In this document: piece after piece, positions 1-8,113 of the stretch | Position numbering within the stretch: the first letter of the stretch is position 1 | Layout of the letters: the number at the start of each line of letters is the position of its first letter | NCBI GenBank assembly: GCA_021772895.1 | Contig: JAJFLC010000007.1 | Location: forward strand, 1 to 64,000 | Direction: 5' to 3' | Origin: Mariprofundaceae bacterium | Lineage (GTDB): Bacteria; Pseudomonadota; Zetaproteobacteria; Mariprofundales; Mariprofundaceae | DNA: 64,000 bases | Notes under the pieces: generated by a model | Database searches by the model: none | Seen by the model: the letters and a program-made list of their open reading frames with translations, nothing else | What the model was told of the DNA's origin: nothing | Made by a program: the position numbers and the translations under genes

Positions 1-72
1 TTGGCGTTAATAATTGTAAATTTATAGTAGAAACATGGTTTAACTGATTTTTTTCAATTATATTTCAACTAA

Positions 73-198
73 TTGAGGAGGGATATTATATTTAACCCGA
101 GCGGTAACCTGGTTTATTTAGCTACAGATTTGGCAGGCAACGTAGGGAGTGCAACTCAAGCCGTAACGGTTACCGATTCAACGCTACCTGTAAGGTGA
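73..198 (+). pseudogene. Remnant of an Ig-like (HYR/Big-type) repeat protein
   Basis: An open stretch of about 41 codons between two stops, with no credible start, reads NLVYLATDLAGNVGSATQ followed by AVTVTDSTLPVR. This is the typical end of a bacterial Ig-like/HYR repeat (YxATDxAGN...VTVxD). The coding sense stops exactly where an IS30-type transposase scar begins, so the stop codon is probably supplied by the insertion element. The rest of the gene is not visible, so this is either a decayed fragment or the last repeat of something deleted. Confidence 0.45.
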
Positions 199-200
199 AT

Positions 201-289
201 TCAAGTCGCAAGTGCACCACTTTTAGCCGCATTGAAGACTTCACATGAGGTGTTCGATAGCCTAGGCACTTTCGTGGCCTATGATTCAT
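201..289 (-). mobile_element. IS30-family transposase C-terminal fragment (frameshifted scar)
   Basis: The minus strand reads NHRPRKCLGYRTPH, then after a 2-base insertion EVFNAAKSGALAT and a stop. RPRKxLGYRTPxEVF is the hallmark C-terminus of IS30-family transposases. An in-frame stop lies directly upstream (290-292), and no DDE core or second end is visible, so this is a dead relic of the right-hand end of the element. The terminal bases around 190-215 probably include the remains of the terminal inverted repeat. Confidence 0.7.
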
Positions 290-400
290 TTATGGTGTTG
301 TCATTTTTTACTAATTAACCCGTTAAAATATTGGCTTTTACAGCTATTTTGGTGTGTATAATTGTGAAGTTTAAGTAAACACTTGGGAGGAGGGGTGAGG

Positions 401-437
401 ATCAAGGTAAAAGGGTAGCACCCCCTTTTACCTGATA
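401..437. other. Strong hairpin (14-bp stem with one bulged A)
   Basis: ATCA(A)GGTAAAAGGG at 401-415 pairs with CCCTTTTACCTGAT at 423-436, leaving a 7-nt loop. No T-run follows on either side, so it is not a classical terminator. It lies 120 bp upstream of the lipoprotein start and could be a leader structure, a protein-binding dyad or a leftover mobile-element end. Confidence 0.5.
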
Positions 438-556
438 GTGACGTTTCCACATCTGTTTTAAACAACATGCTCAATCATTTAATCTTTAGCGCATTGACGA
501 GAACAGAAAGGGATTCTACTGTGCGTATAGTTATTCATCTAAGGGAAGGTGTTTTT

Positions 557-2275
557 ATGAAAGTGATTGTACTGCTGTTTTCTTTGTTGCTTATTGTTTC
601 CTGCACAGAAGATTCAACGCCAACCGAACCAAAAATCGATGTCGCTGCACCGGTTGAGTCAGAGCCATTAAAACCGGCTGAGCCAGAAATTGACATGGCT
701 TCGCCGCTCGAATTTACGCCCAATCGTTGGGGTTCTTCAGGTTATACCTGGGCGGCTGATTTTAATGGTGATGGCAAGACCGATATTGCCTCCGCCAGTG
801 CTGGCAATGTTTATATGTATCTCTCCACAGGCGTTGATTTTGAGCTGAGTATATGGACGACGCCGGGTGTCTGGGGCGATGCGACTTATACTTGGGTAGC
901 GGACTTTAACGGCGATGGTAAAGCAGACATTGCCTCTGCCAGCGCGGGTAATGTTTATATGCACCTTTCTACAGGAACAGGTTTTAATAACCAAACATGG
1001 ACGACGCCGGGTGTCTGGGGAAATGCCGCCTACACTTGGGTGGCAGACTTTAACAACGATGGTAATGCTGATATTGCTTCAGCCAGCGCTGGTAATGTTT
1101 ATATGCATCTTTCTACAGGAACAGGTTTCACGAACCAAACATGGACGACGCCGGGTGTCTGGGGAAGTTCCTCGTACACCTGGGCGGCAGACTTTGATGG
1201 CGATGGCAATGCTGATATTGCCTCAGCCAGTGCGGGCAATGTTTATATGCATCTTTCTACGGGCACCGCTTTTAATAACCAAACATGGACAACCCCGGGT
1301 GTCTGGGGGAGCTATGTGTACACTTGGGTCGCAGACTTTAATGCGGATGGTGCATCTGGAATCGCTTCTGCCAGTGCCGGTAATGTCTATATGCACCTTT
1401 CTACCGGAACAGGATTGAATAACCAAACATGGACTATTCCCAATCAATGGGGGGAATCAGGTTTTACATGGACGGGCGACTTTGATGGTAATGGTTACGC
1501 TGATATAGCCTCTGCAAGCGGCAATGCTGTGTATATGTCGCTTTCCAGAGGCGGTCGTTTTGCAAGTCAGGTCTGGTATTCATCAAAGGGATCAGCCAGT
1601 GCCCGTTCAGTGCTGGAAACCAGTGTTGAAGCGACAGCCTCCGTAAAATTGTCAGAGGCGATCAATGCATCACTTTATCAATGCGATGATACATTTGGCG
1701 TGGGGCAGTGGGCCATCGATTTTGATAAACGAAGAAGCCTCAGTTACAGCATGACCCTTGCCCAGTTGGGATATACCAAAAAATTATATGGCCCATCCAG
1801 TATTTCATCGGCAGATGACGGTCTCTATATTTTTGTGTTACATCGTACACCGCCCAAGACCAAGGGAGCTGCACCCATTGCGACACTGAGGATAAGACGC
1901 AGTGACCGGCCTGATGATGTTGGCTTTAGTGTGCAGGGAGACAAGTCCTATTCCTATAATGGAAACATTGCATGCCCTAATACCAACCCATCCTGTGTAT
2001 TACGACGTGGGGAAAAGGCAGAATCTCCACATCAATTTGTAAGGCATACACAACTTAATCAAGGCACAGGCATCGTTTATTCAGCAGGGCAACTGCAAAT
2101 ACGTGATGGTAAAATCATTTGGATCAACAATGCATCAGGGCATTTTGCGCCTTCCTTGGGGTCTCTGGATTGTGTGCAGGAGTATATTGATGTTTTGTCC
2201 ATTCCAAGAACTTACTACCAATTTAAAAGAAACCGTGAATGGAATACCTGGGTAGAGCCGCACGACGAACTATAG
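557..2275 (+). CDS. Lipoprotein with six FG-GAP/VCBS-like repeats and an unidentified C-terminal domain
   Basis: I choose the ATG at 557 because AAGGGAAGG lies just upstream and the protein then begins with a clean lipoprotein signal peptide ending LLIVSC (Cys16). A Pro/Glu-rich linker follows. Residues about 58-345 are six tandem 48-residue repeats (WG...YTWxADFNGDGxxDIASASAGNVYMHLSTG), each carrying an aspartate loop of the DxNxDG type, as in calcium-binding FG-GAP/VCBS beta-propeller blades. In repeat 5 the loop is eroded (NADGASG). The last ~200 residues are not recognised; near their end is a short INNASGHFAPS motif, similar to SGHYxPS motifs at the ends of some secreted effector-like proteins. 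Probable location: outer membrane or cell surface. Function unknown. Confidence 0.8.
   Translation: MKVIVLLFSLLLIVSCTEDSTPTEPKIDVAAPVESEPLKPAEPEIDMASPLEFTPNRWGSSGYTWAADFNGDGKTDIASASAGNVYMYLSTGVDFELSIWTTPGVWGDATYTWVADFNGDGKADIASASAGNVYMHLSTGTGFNNQTWTTPGVWGNAAYTWVADFNNDGNADIASASAGNVYMHLSTGTGFTNQTWTTPGVWGSSSYTWAADFDGDGNADIASASAGNVYMHLSTGTAFNNQTWTTPGVWGSYVYTWVADFNADGASGIASASAGNVYMHLSTGTGLNNQTWTIPNQWGESGFTWTGDFDGNGYADIASASGNAVYMSLSRGGRFASQVWYSSKGSASARSVLETSVEATASVKLSEAINASLYQCDDTFGVGQWAIDFDKRRSLSYSMTLAQLGYTKKLYGPSSISSADDGLYIFVLHRTPPKTKGAAPIATLRIRRSDRPDDVGFSVQGDKSYSYNGNIACPNTNPSCVLRRGEKAESPHQFVRHTQLNQGTGIVYSAGQLQIRDGKIIWINNASGHFAPSLGSLDCVQEYIDVLSIPRTYYQFKRNREWNTWVEPHDEL
728..1591 (+). repeat. Six tandem 144-bp intragenic repeats
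   Basis: Units start at 728, 872, 1016, 1160, 1304 and 1448, each exactly 144 bp (48 codons). Identity is highest between central units: a 30-bp block at 991-1020 recurs unchanged at 1135-1164 and nearly unchanged at 1279-1308. The outer units have diverged. This pattern suggests recent internal duplication or gene conversion. Confidence 0.9.
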
Positions 2276-2328
2276 CGACTCAACCCATTTTAAAGCCAAT
2301 GGGAAGGCCAAAGGGAAATGATGGAAAA

Positions 2329-2760
2329 ATGTTGATAAAAAAGATCATAATAGCATTTATCTTTTTGGTTCCTACTACTCAGGCGAATGCATGCATTTTT
2401 GACCCTTTCTCTAATGTGGCTGCTCATCCTGATGAGGTTAAGCAAGAACATGATATTGCATTTTTTGGCAAGCTTGAAAGCTTAATCAACGATTATAAAA
2501 AACGTGAGCAGACAGCCTATTTCAGCATTGTTAAAATCTATAAGAGTGATGTTCTCTCAACGGTAAAGATCACCAATAAGCTTAGCTCAAGTTGCTCCCG
2601 ACCGTTTGGTAAAGTTGGTTCTGTTTATTATGTTTATGCAGATAAAATGGAAAAAGAAGATGGGTATGAAATTGATGGTTACGCATCTTTTGTATCATTT
2701 ACGACTGCTCTTGAAGCAGATATGAATTTTGCCATCGAAGTGGAGCAGGTTGTTGACTAG
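2329..2760 (+). CDS. Small secreted protein, NTR/TIMP-like
   Basis: I start at ATG 2329, which gives a typical signal peptide (MLIKKIIIAFIFLVPTTQANA) followed immediately by Cys22. The mature part has the order Cys, a segment reading DIAFFGKLESL, then YFSIVKIYKSD, a central SSSC (Cys89) and VYYVYADK. This order resembles bacterial NTR/TIMP-like (netrin, metalloproteinase-inhibitor fold) proteins, in which an N-terminal Cys pairs with an SSC further on. The gene is visibly A+T-richer than the housekeeping genes to its right, which suggests acquisition. It follows the repeat lipoprotein by about 50 bp and may be co-transcribed. Function unknown; the NTR assignment rests on pattern only. Confidence 0.55.
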   Translation: MLIKKIIIAFIFLVPTTQANACIFDPFSNVAAHPDEVKQEHDIAFFGKLESLINDYKKREQTAYFSIVKIYKSDVLSTVKITNKLSSSCSRPFGKVGSVYYVYADKMEKEDGYEIDGYASFVSFTTALEADMNFAIEVEQVVD

Positions 2761-3082
2761 CTGAGGCACTAAAGTTGGTGGAATCAATGAAAGCAAACTT
2801 TCTTGATTTAAATTGATTTGGTAGCGCCCTTTTTTCTATTGAGGGTTTAAATAAATTCTCGGAATCAGTTATTGATTGTAAAGTTTTCAATTTACTTTTC
2901 ACCAAAGCCTATTTTTAGCCATTTTTACAAAAGATAAATATGATATTCATCCATAAAATGATTTTTCTATTATTTTTTACATATTTTTACAATACTACTT
3001 TTCAATCAATCGATTAAGGTATGCTACTCTCCAGGCCGACTGCAAATACGTGGCGTGTGATCTCAACAGATCAATGCAATAT
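2761..3082. other. A+T-rich intergenic region
   Basis: There is no credible ORF. Two weak dyads occur: GTAAA/TTTAC near 2880-2897, and TGATCT-CAAC-AGATCA at 3058-3073 just past the hemH stop. Neither has a T-run in the right place for a terminator. The region marks the border between the accessory left end and the housekeeping block. Confidence 0.5.
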
Positions 3083-4108
3083 TTATTTTCCCCAACCTTC
3101 AAGGTGTGGCTTAAGAATATCTGCCAAAGCTTTAATGTGGGTAACATCGCTATTCAATGCCGGAATATAGTGAAAGGATTTTCCACCTGCCTCCATAAAG
3201 TAATCACGATTCTCCACGCTGATCTCTTCAATCGTTTCCAGACAATCGGCAGAAAAGCCGGGGCAAATCACATCCACACGCCCGATGCCTTCCGCAGCCC
3301 ATGTTTTTAAGGTTTCATCTGTATAAGGTGTGATCCATTTCTCCCGTCCAAATCTGGATTGAAAGGCAACAAACCATTCACCCTCTTTCAGTTCCAGTGC
3401 TTCGGCCAGCAAACGACCCGTCTTACTACACATGCATGGATAAGGATCACCATTGTCGAAATATCGCTGTGGAATGCCATGAAATGACATCAATAGGCGA
3501 TCCGCCCTGCCATGTGTTTCCCAATGCTTGCGAACACTGGTTGCAAGCGCATCAATATAGGCAGGATGATCATGATAACTGCTGATCATTCGAAGCTCCG
3601 GCACCCGACGCCATTGCTTGAACTCATCAGCCACAGCATCAAATGTCGAAGCTGTTGTCGAAGCTGAATATTGAGGATATAGCGGGAACACCAGAACACG
3701 ACTACACCCTTTCTCGCGCAATGCCTGTAGCCCTGCTGCAATCGAAGGATTGCCATAACGCATCGCCAATTCTACGTGCACATGCTCACTGCCCACACTC
3801 TCACCCAGCAGTTTTTGTAATCCGGCCTGTTGATCAAGACTATGTACCATCAAAGGCGATCCTTTATCTGTCCAGACACTTTGATAAGATTTTGCCGATC
3901 TGGATGGTCGAATATTCAAAATAACAGCGTTAAGAATCAGCCACCATTTCCAACGTGGCTCCTCCACAACACGTGGGTCCCAAAGAAACTCTTTCAGATA
4001 GCGTTTCAACGCCTTCGGAGTCGGTGCATCAGGAGTTCCAAGATTGGTCAGGAGAATACCTGTCCGACATTGATCTTCATGTTCAAAACTGCTTTTTACT
4101 GTAAACAC
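3083..4108 (-). CDS. hemH: Ferrochelatase
   Basis: Inserts Fe2+ into protoporphyrin IX, the last step of protoheme synthesis. The 341-residue length is normal. Visible family signatures are the start GILLTNLGTPDAPTPKALKRY, the MRYGNPSI segment, the catalytic-His motif SFHGIPQRYFDNGDPY and the conserved CPGFSADCLETIEEI with its glutamates. The start is a GTG at 4108 supported by GGGAG about 9 nt upstream. No [2Fe-2S] C-terminal cluster motif is apparent. It lies downstream of the DUF455 gene on the same strand. Heme supply fits the cytochromes and the hemN and hemA genes elsewhere in the window. Confidence 0.95.
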   Translation of the reverse strand: MFTVKSSFEHEDQCRTGILLTNLGTPDAPTPKALKRYLKEFLWDPRVVEEPRWKWWLILNAVILNIRPSRSAKSYQSVWTDKGSPLMVHSLDQQAGLQKLLGESVGSEHVHVELAMRYGNPSIAAGLQALREKGCSRVLVFPLYPQYSASTTASTFDAVADEFKQWRRVPELRMISSYHDHPAYIDALATSVRKHWETHGRADRLLMSFHGIPQRYFDNGDPYPCMCSKTGRLLAEALELKEGEWFVAFQSRFGREKWITPYTDETLKTWAAEGIGRVDVICPGFSADCLETIEEISVENRDYFMEAGGKSFHYIPALNSDVTHIKALADILKPHLEGWGK

Positions 4109-4242
4109 GATCCGTTACTCCCAATCTTTGATTCATTCAGATGCAATTGATTTTGATAGATTGCAACCATATCGGCCGCGTGAAGACTAAACAAACTCCC
4201 GGTGACTGGACATCACCGTCTTTCTCGCGTCTCCCCCGCATA

Positions 4243-5043
4243 CTACTGATGACCCTTTGTAAGCATTTCAATCTCCGTTTTCGAAAAACCTGCACGCTCA
4301 CGGGCTCCAAGATTAAACGGACCCATCAGCCCTTTTGGATAATATTCATCCAATAATTTAAAAAAGGTCGGCTCAGGTTTTAATCCGCGCTCTTTGCAAC
4401 AATAGCGAAACCAGCGATTGCCGATTTCTACATGTCCAATCTCATCGCGCAAAATAATATCAAGCAGACTCACCGCGTTTTCATCACCCACCTGTGTAAG
4501 TTTTTTCTGAATTCCGGGTGTTACATCCAGCCCACGTGCCTCCAACACACGTGGTACCAGTGCCATTCGAGTCAGCACATCATGTGCGGTCTTTTCACAC
4601 ATCTCCCAAAGGCCATTATGCGCATCATAATCACCATAATCTGCACCGAGATGCCGCATATGTGCCCGAATCAGTTCAAAATGATAAGCCTCTTCATCAG
4701 CGACCTTTAACCAATCGGCATAGAACTGCCTTGGCATACCATCAAATCGCTGTAGTGCATCCAAAGCCAGATTAATTGCATTAAATTCGATATGAGCAAT
4801 CGCATGCATCATGATCATCCTTCCCTCTGGTGTACCAAACCCACGCTTGGGAACATGCTTGGCCCGAACCAGTGTCGGGCACGCTGGCCGACCCGGCGCA
4901 TCAACCGGTGCAGGCTCACCAAAATCACCCATTGAGAGTCTGTCCGCACAGAATGCAGCCGCAGTATCCCGCGTTTTTTTCAACTTCGCATCCACATCAG
5001 TGGAGAGAAACGCATCACGTACATGTTCAAACAAATTTCCCAA
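4243..5043 (-). CDS. DUF455 ferritin-like (rubrerythrin-like) protein
   Basis: A 266-residue protein of the DUF455 family, which has a ferritin-like four-helix fold. Likely dimetal ligands are visible in AHIEFNAI, DEEAYHFELI and DEIGHVEIGNRWF (E/H positions at roughly residues 87-90, 117-122 and 200-206). The biochemical role of the family is unsettled. The start is TTG at 5043: an in-frame stop lies just upstream, and GGAG sits 6 nt before the TTG. It is divergent from hflD with almost no space between them, so their control regions overlap. Adjacency to hemH is suggestive of iron metabolism but is not proof. Confidence 0.85.
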   Translation of the reverse strand: MGNLFEHVRDAFLSTDVDAKLKKTRDTAAAFCADRLSMGDFGEPAPVDAPGRPACPTLVRAKHVPKRGFGTPEGRMIMMHAIAHIEFNAINLALDALQRFDGMPRQFYADWLKVADEEAYHFELIRAHMRHLGADYGDYDAHNGLWEMCEKTAHDVLTRMALVPRVLEARGLDVTPGIQKKLTQVGDENAVSLLDIILRDEIGHVEIGNRWFRYCCKERGLKPEPTFFKLLDEYYPKGLMGPFNLGARERAGFSKTEIEMLTKGHQ

Positions 5044-5093
5044 TGATCACTCCAAAGCTTGAGACAAACGCATCACAACGACACAATGCTGCC

Positions 5094-5762
5094 ATGCCCA
5101 ACACACCGCACATTCACGCAAATCAGGCAACAGCGCAAGCCAACCGTGCGGTTGCACTTGCAGCCATCGTGCAAACCGCATCACTGGTTGAAAACATTGC
5201 CAGAAACGGCACCTGTGATCACGAGGATTTCGAAACCATGATTCACAGCCTGTTTGCTGAAGGCCGCGACCATGCAAGCTCTATTTATGGTGGTGTTTAT
5301 CACCTTCGGTCAGGCCTTCACCTATCCGGTCAGCTTCTAAGTGGCATCCATATAGAACAGGCAAAACCTGTTATGACCTATGCGGCAGGCCTCATCACAT
5401 TGGAAAAAAAGCTGACAAAAAACAAAACCATGCTTGCCTTTATGGCTGAAGGCATGGAACGAATAAAAAAACAGGCCCTTTATTTTGACAGCCAGACACA
5501 TGATAGCGTAATCGGTGGCATTGCTGATCTTTATGGTAATACCATCAGCACACTCAAACCCAGAATTGTTGTGCGCGGAAAATCAGAACATCTGAAACAA
5601 AGTACAAATACAAACAAAGTTCGCAGCCTGCTTCTGGCTGGCATCCGAGCAGCCCACCTCTGGCACGAACATGGCGGCGGCCATCTGCGACTGCTTATCG
5701 GACGTAAAAAATTACATCAACAAACCCAAAAGCTTCTGGAAGAGGCTTCAAAGGTAAAATAA
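5094..5762 (+). CDS. hflD: High-frequency lysogenization protein HflD homolog (DUF489)
   Basis: Resembles E. coli HflD (known to bind lambda CII and associated with the inner membrane) along its whole length: VALAAIVQTASLV, the ERKL-like LEKKL segment, ISTLKPRIVVRG, and the highly conserved LLLAGIRAAHLWHEHGGG near the end. Length is about 222 residues against ~210 in E. coli. I take the ATG at 5094; an in-frame ATG at 5043 would add 17 residues, and neither has a convincing ribosome-binding site. In gammaproteobacteria hflD usually sits by mnmA and purB, which are absent here. The cellular role outside phage biology is not established. Confidence 0.88.
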   Translation: MPNTPHIHANQATAQANRAVALAAIVQTASLVENIARNGTCDHEDFETMIHSLFAEGRDHASSIYGGVYHLRSGLHLSGQLLSGIHIEQAKPVMTYAAGLITLEKKLTKNKTMLAFMAEGMERIKKQALYFDSQTHDSVIGGIADLYGNTISTLKPRIVVRGKSEHLKQSTNTNKVRSLLLAGIRAAHLWHEHGGGHLRLLIGRKKLHQQTQKLLEEASKVK

Positions 5763-5860
5763 AACATCGCATCTTCATGTCGACTGTATGAAAAATATAA
5801 GCGGGTGTTTCCCAATAAGCGGGCCTCTTACATGCTATATAGGATTAAAAACAGGCTCTC

Positions 5861-7051
5861 TTAAACAAACTGACCCGCACAATATCCAGATGCCCATGCC
5901 CACTGAAAATTAAAACCACCGAGATGTCCGGTCACGTCCACCACCTCACCAATGAAATAAAGTCCGGGGACTTTTTTTGATTCCATTGTTTTGGATGAAA
6001 GCGCATCGGTATCTACACCGCCAACCGTCACTTCGGCAGTTCTATAACCTTCAGTCCCGGCGGGTTTAAGCCGCCACTGATGCAGTGCATCCGCGATGGC
6101 TTTGAACTGACTCTCAGATAAACGCCGCAACATTTCATCTTCAATCAGTGATTCACACAGATAATGCACCAGTCGCTTTGGCATCAGCTCAGACAACACC
6201 GTTCGCAGTGCCGCTTTGGGACGCTGCTCTCTCATTCGAGCCAACCATTCAGTCATATCTATACCCGGAAGCAGATCAATCAGGATCGTATCGCCCTCTT
6301 TCCAATAGGATGATATCTGCAACATCGCCGGGCCACTGATGCCCCGATGCGTAAAGAGCATCTGTTCAGTAAAACAATGCCCGTTGCACTGAGCCGATAC
6401 TTGCAGAGAGATGCCCGCCAGTGTTTTTATCTTCTCCTGTTCACGGCCGGTCAGACGGAACGGTACCAGGCCTGCTCTCAAGCCCGTGGTCTTAATAGCA
6501 AACTGACCTGCAAGCTGATGACCAAATCCTGTAGCCCCCATTTTTGGAATCGAACGCGAACCTGTCGCAATCACGAGTGCATCTGTAATGAACCCGCCTT
6601 GATCCGTTTCAAGCTGGAATATTTTTCTCTCAGATGTTTCGTTTTTTGAGACAGTTTGAACCGTGCAATCAAGCTGAAATGATACCCCTGCCGATTCACA
6701 CTCGTGCAACAACATGGCAACAACCTGTTTTGCCGAATCCTTACAAAATAACTGCCCGTGATTGCGTTCTTCCCATTCAATATGGTGTTTCTCAACCCAG
6801 GCCAGAAAGTCATAAGGGGTATATCGGGAGAGTGCTGAAATCGCAAAACAGGGGTTCTCAGAGATATAGTTACCCGGCTCTGTATGGATATTGGTAAAAT
6901 TGCACCGTCCGCCACCGGAGATCAGGATTTTTTTACCCGCCTTCTCAGCATGATCCAACACAAGCACAGAACGCCCCCGCTTGCCCGCCTCAATCGCACA
7001 CATCAATCCGGCAGCACCAGCTCCAATCACGATCACATCATAGTGTGTCAT
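5861..7051 (-). CDS. BaiN/RdsA-family NAD(P)/FAD-dependent oxidoreductase
   Basis: Flavoprotein of the HI0933/YhiN/BaiN family. It starts with a Rossmann FAD motif (DVIVIGAGAAGLMCAIEAG), followed by the family signature GKKILISGGGRCNFTN, a central ATGSRSIPKMGATGFGH and a C-terminal GLYFIGEVVDVTGHLGGFNFQWAW, which closes over FAD. Length (~396 aa) is usual. Physiological substrates are unknown for most members. I prefer ATG 7051; a TTG at 7063 overlaps the stop of panE. It follows panE on the same strand and is probably co-transcribed and translationally coupled. Confidence 0.9.
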   Translation of the reverse strand: MTHYDVIVIGAGAAGLMCAIEAGKRGRSVLVLDHAEKAGKKILISGGGRCNFTNIHTEPGNYISENPCFAISALSRYTPYDFLAWVEKHHIEWEERNHGQLFCKDSAKQVVAMLLHECESAGVSFQLDCTVQTVSKNETSERKIFQLETDQGGFITDALVIATGSRSIPKMGATGFGHQLAGQFAIKTTGLRAGLVPFRLTGREQEKIKTLAGISLQVSAQCNGHCFTEQMLFTHRGISGPAMLQISSYWKEGDTILIDLLPGIDMTEWLARMREQRPKAALRTVLSELMPKRLVHYLCESLIEDEMLRRLSESQFKAIADALHQWRLKPAGTEGYRTAEVTVGGVDTDALSSKTMESKKVPGLYFIGEVVDVTGHLGGFNFQWAWASGYCAGQFV

Positions 7052-7059
7052 TGAATGTT

Positions 7060-7998
7060 TCAATGTTTTTCAGCCAGCTTAACAAGCGAAGTCAGCATAT
7101 CATTCACAGGTGCTTCAAATCCCAAATCTTTAGCTTTTAATGCGATAAATCCATTCATAACGTCAATCTCTGTCGGACGGCCTCGCAATATGTCCTGCCA
7201 CATACTTGTTTGAACCGGGCCTGCTTTCATCGTCAGATTCAAATGCTGTTGAATGGCATCATCCGGCAGTGAAACACCAGTGATCCTGGCGACCTCAATG
7301 GCCTCCTGCATGGCTGCACGAACCCACCGAACACTATCGTCATCCATCACAATATCTTTGGCATAGCGGCGCGTAAGTGCCGTGATCGCATTAAAGCCGC
7401 AGTTCCAGAGCATCTTGTGCCATAACATGTTTTTCATATCTGCCACTTTCTGCACATCGACACCTGATGCTCTCCACGCCACAATCAGTTTGTCCAAAAT
7501 ATTGTTCAAAACAAAGGCTGTTTTTTCACCATTCTGCTGTTGCCCATGCTGCCAATGCCCCAAACGAATATGGCCTGCGGCTGAGTGAATAATAACGCCC
7601 GGTCTTTCTACACACACACCGATAAATGCAGATGCTGCAAGCAATGGAGATTTGGCAAAATGATGGGCCACCTGATCTGGAGCCGTTACACCATTTTGCA
7701 TGGTGATAAGAACCGTTTCAGCGTTGATGACAGGCGAAATTTGTAAACAAAGCGAATCAAGCACTGTGGTTTTACAGGTCAGCAGCACAACATCGCAATG
7801 GGTAAGAATGGATATATCATCACTGGCCTGAACGTTTAACCGGACCGTCTTCCCCTCAGTTATATGTGTTAATCCATTTGCTTTCAGCGCCGCAAGATGT
7901 TCACCACGTGCCAGATAAACCACATGCAGACCCGCTTGTTGCAATAGACTGCCATAGTGGCAACCCACGGCTCCAGCCCCGGCAATACCAACTTTCAT
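7060..7998 (-). CDS. panE: 2-dehydropantoate 2-reductase (ketopantoate reductase)
   Basis: NADPH-dependent reductase of the ApbA/PanE family, reducing ketopantoate to pantoate for coenzyme A synthesis. It begins MKVGIAGAGAVGCHYG (Rossmann GxGxxG), has CKTTVLDS and NGVTAP in the expected places, and a C-terminal domain with the K...N pattern (WHKMLWNCGFNAITALT). The start at 7998 is fixed by a good GAGGTG site and the family N-terminus; it gives 312 aa, the normal size. It is divergent from maeB across about 115 bp. Panthenoate specificity is inferred from family only; some ApbA paralogs act on other substrates. Confidence 0.88.
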   Translation of the reverse strand: MKVGIAGAGAVGCHYGSLLQQAGLHVVYLARGEHLAALKANGLTHITEGKTVRLNVQASDDISILTHCDVVLLTCKTTVLDSLCLQISPVINAETVLITMQNGVTAPDQVAHHFAKSPLLAASAFIGVCVERPGVIIHSAAGHIRLGHWQHGQQQNGEKTAFVLNNILDKLIVAWRASGVDVQKVADMKNMLWHKMLWNCGFNAITALTRRYAKDIVMDDDSVRWVRAAMQEAIEVARITGVSLPDDAIQQHLNLTMKAGPVQTSMWQDILRGRPTEIDVMNGFIALKAKDLGFEAPVNDMLTSLVKLAEKH

Positions 7999-8113
7999 TT
8001 GCACCTCGTCTTGTACTTCATAAAACAGAAACCCTGAATACATCGCCTTACTGCTGCAAATATGCCCGCAACAAGCTAGGGTGCTGCGACCAATCAGATC
8101 GTCAGGAGACATT

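Noticed and set aside
915-1418. Open frames on both strands across the repeat region of the lipoprotein
   Set aside because: They follow the 144-bp periodicity of the real gene and encode low-complexity repeats in a shifted frame; no ribosome-binding site or domain.
728-1591. Regular repeats that could suggest a CRISPR array
   Set aside because: The 144-bp units have no spacers, stay in one reading frame and code for protein blades.
4432-4775. Plus-strand ORFs inside DUF455
   Set aside because: They are antisense shadows of a well-conserved gene.
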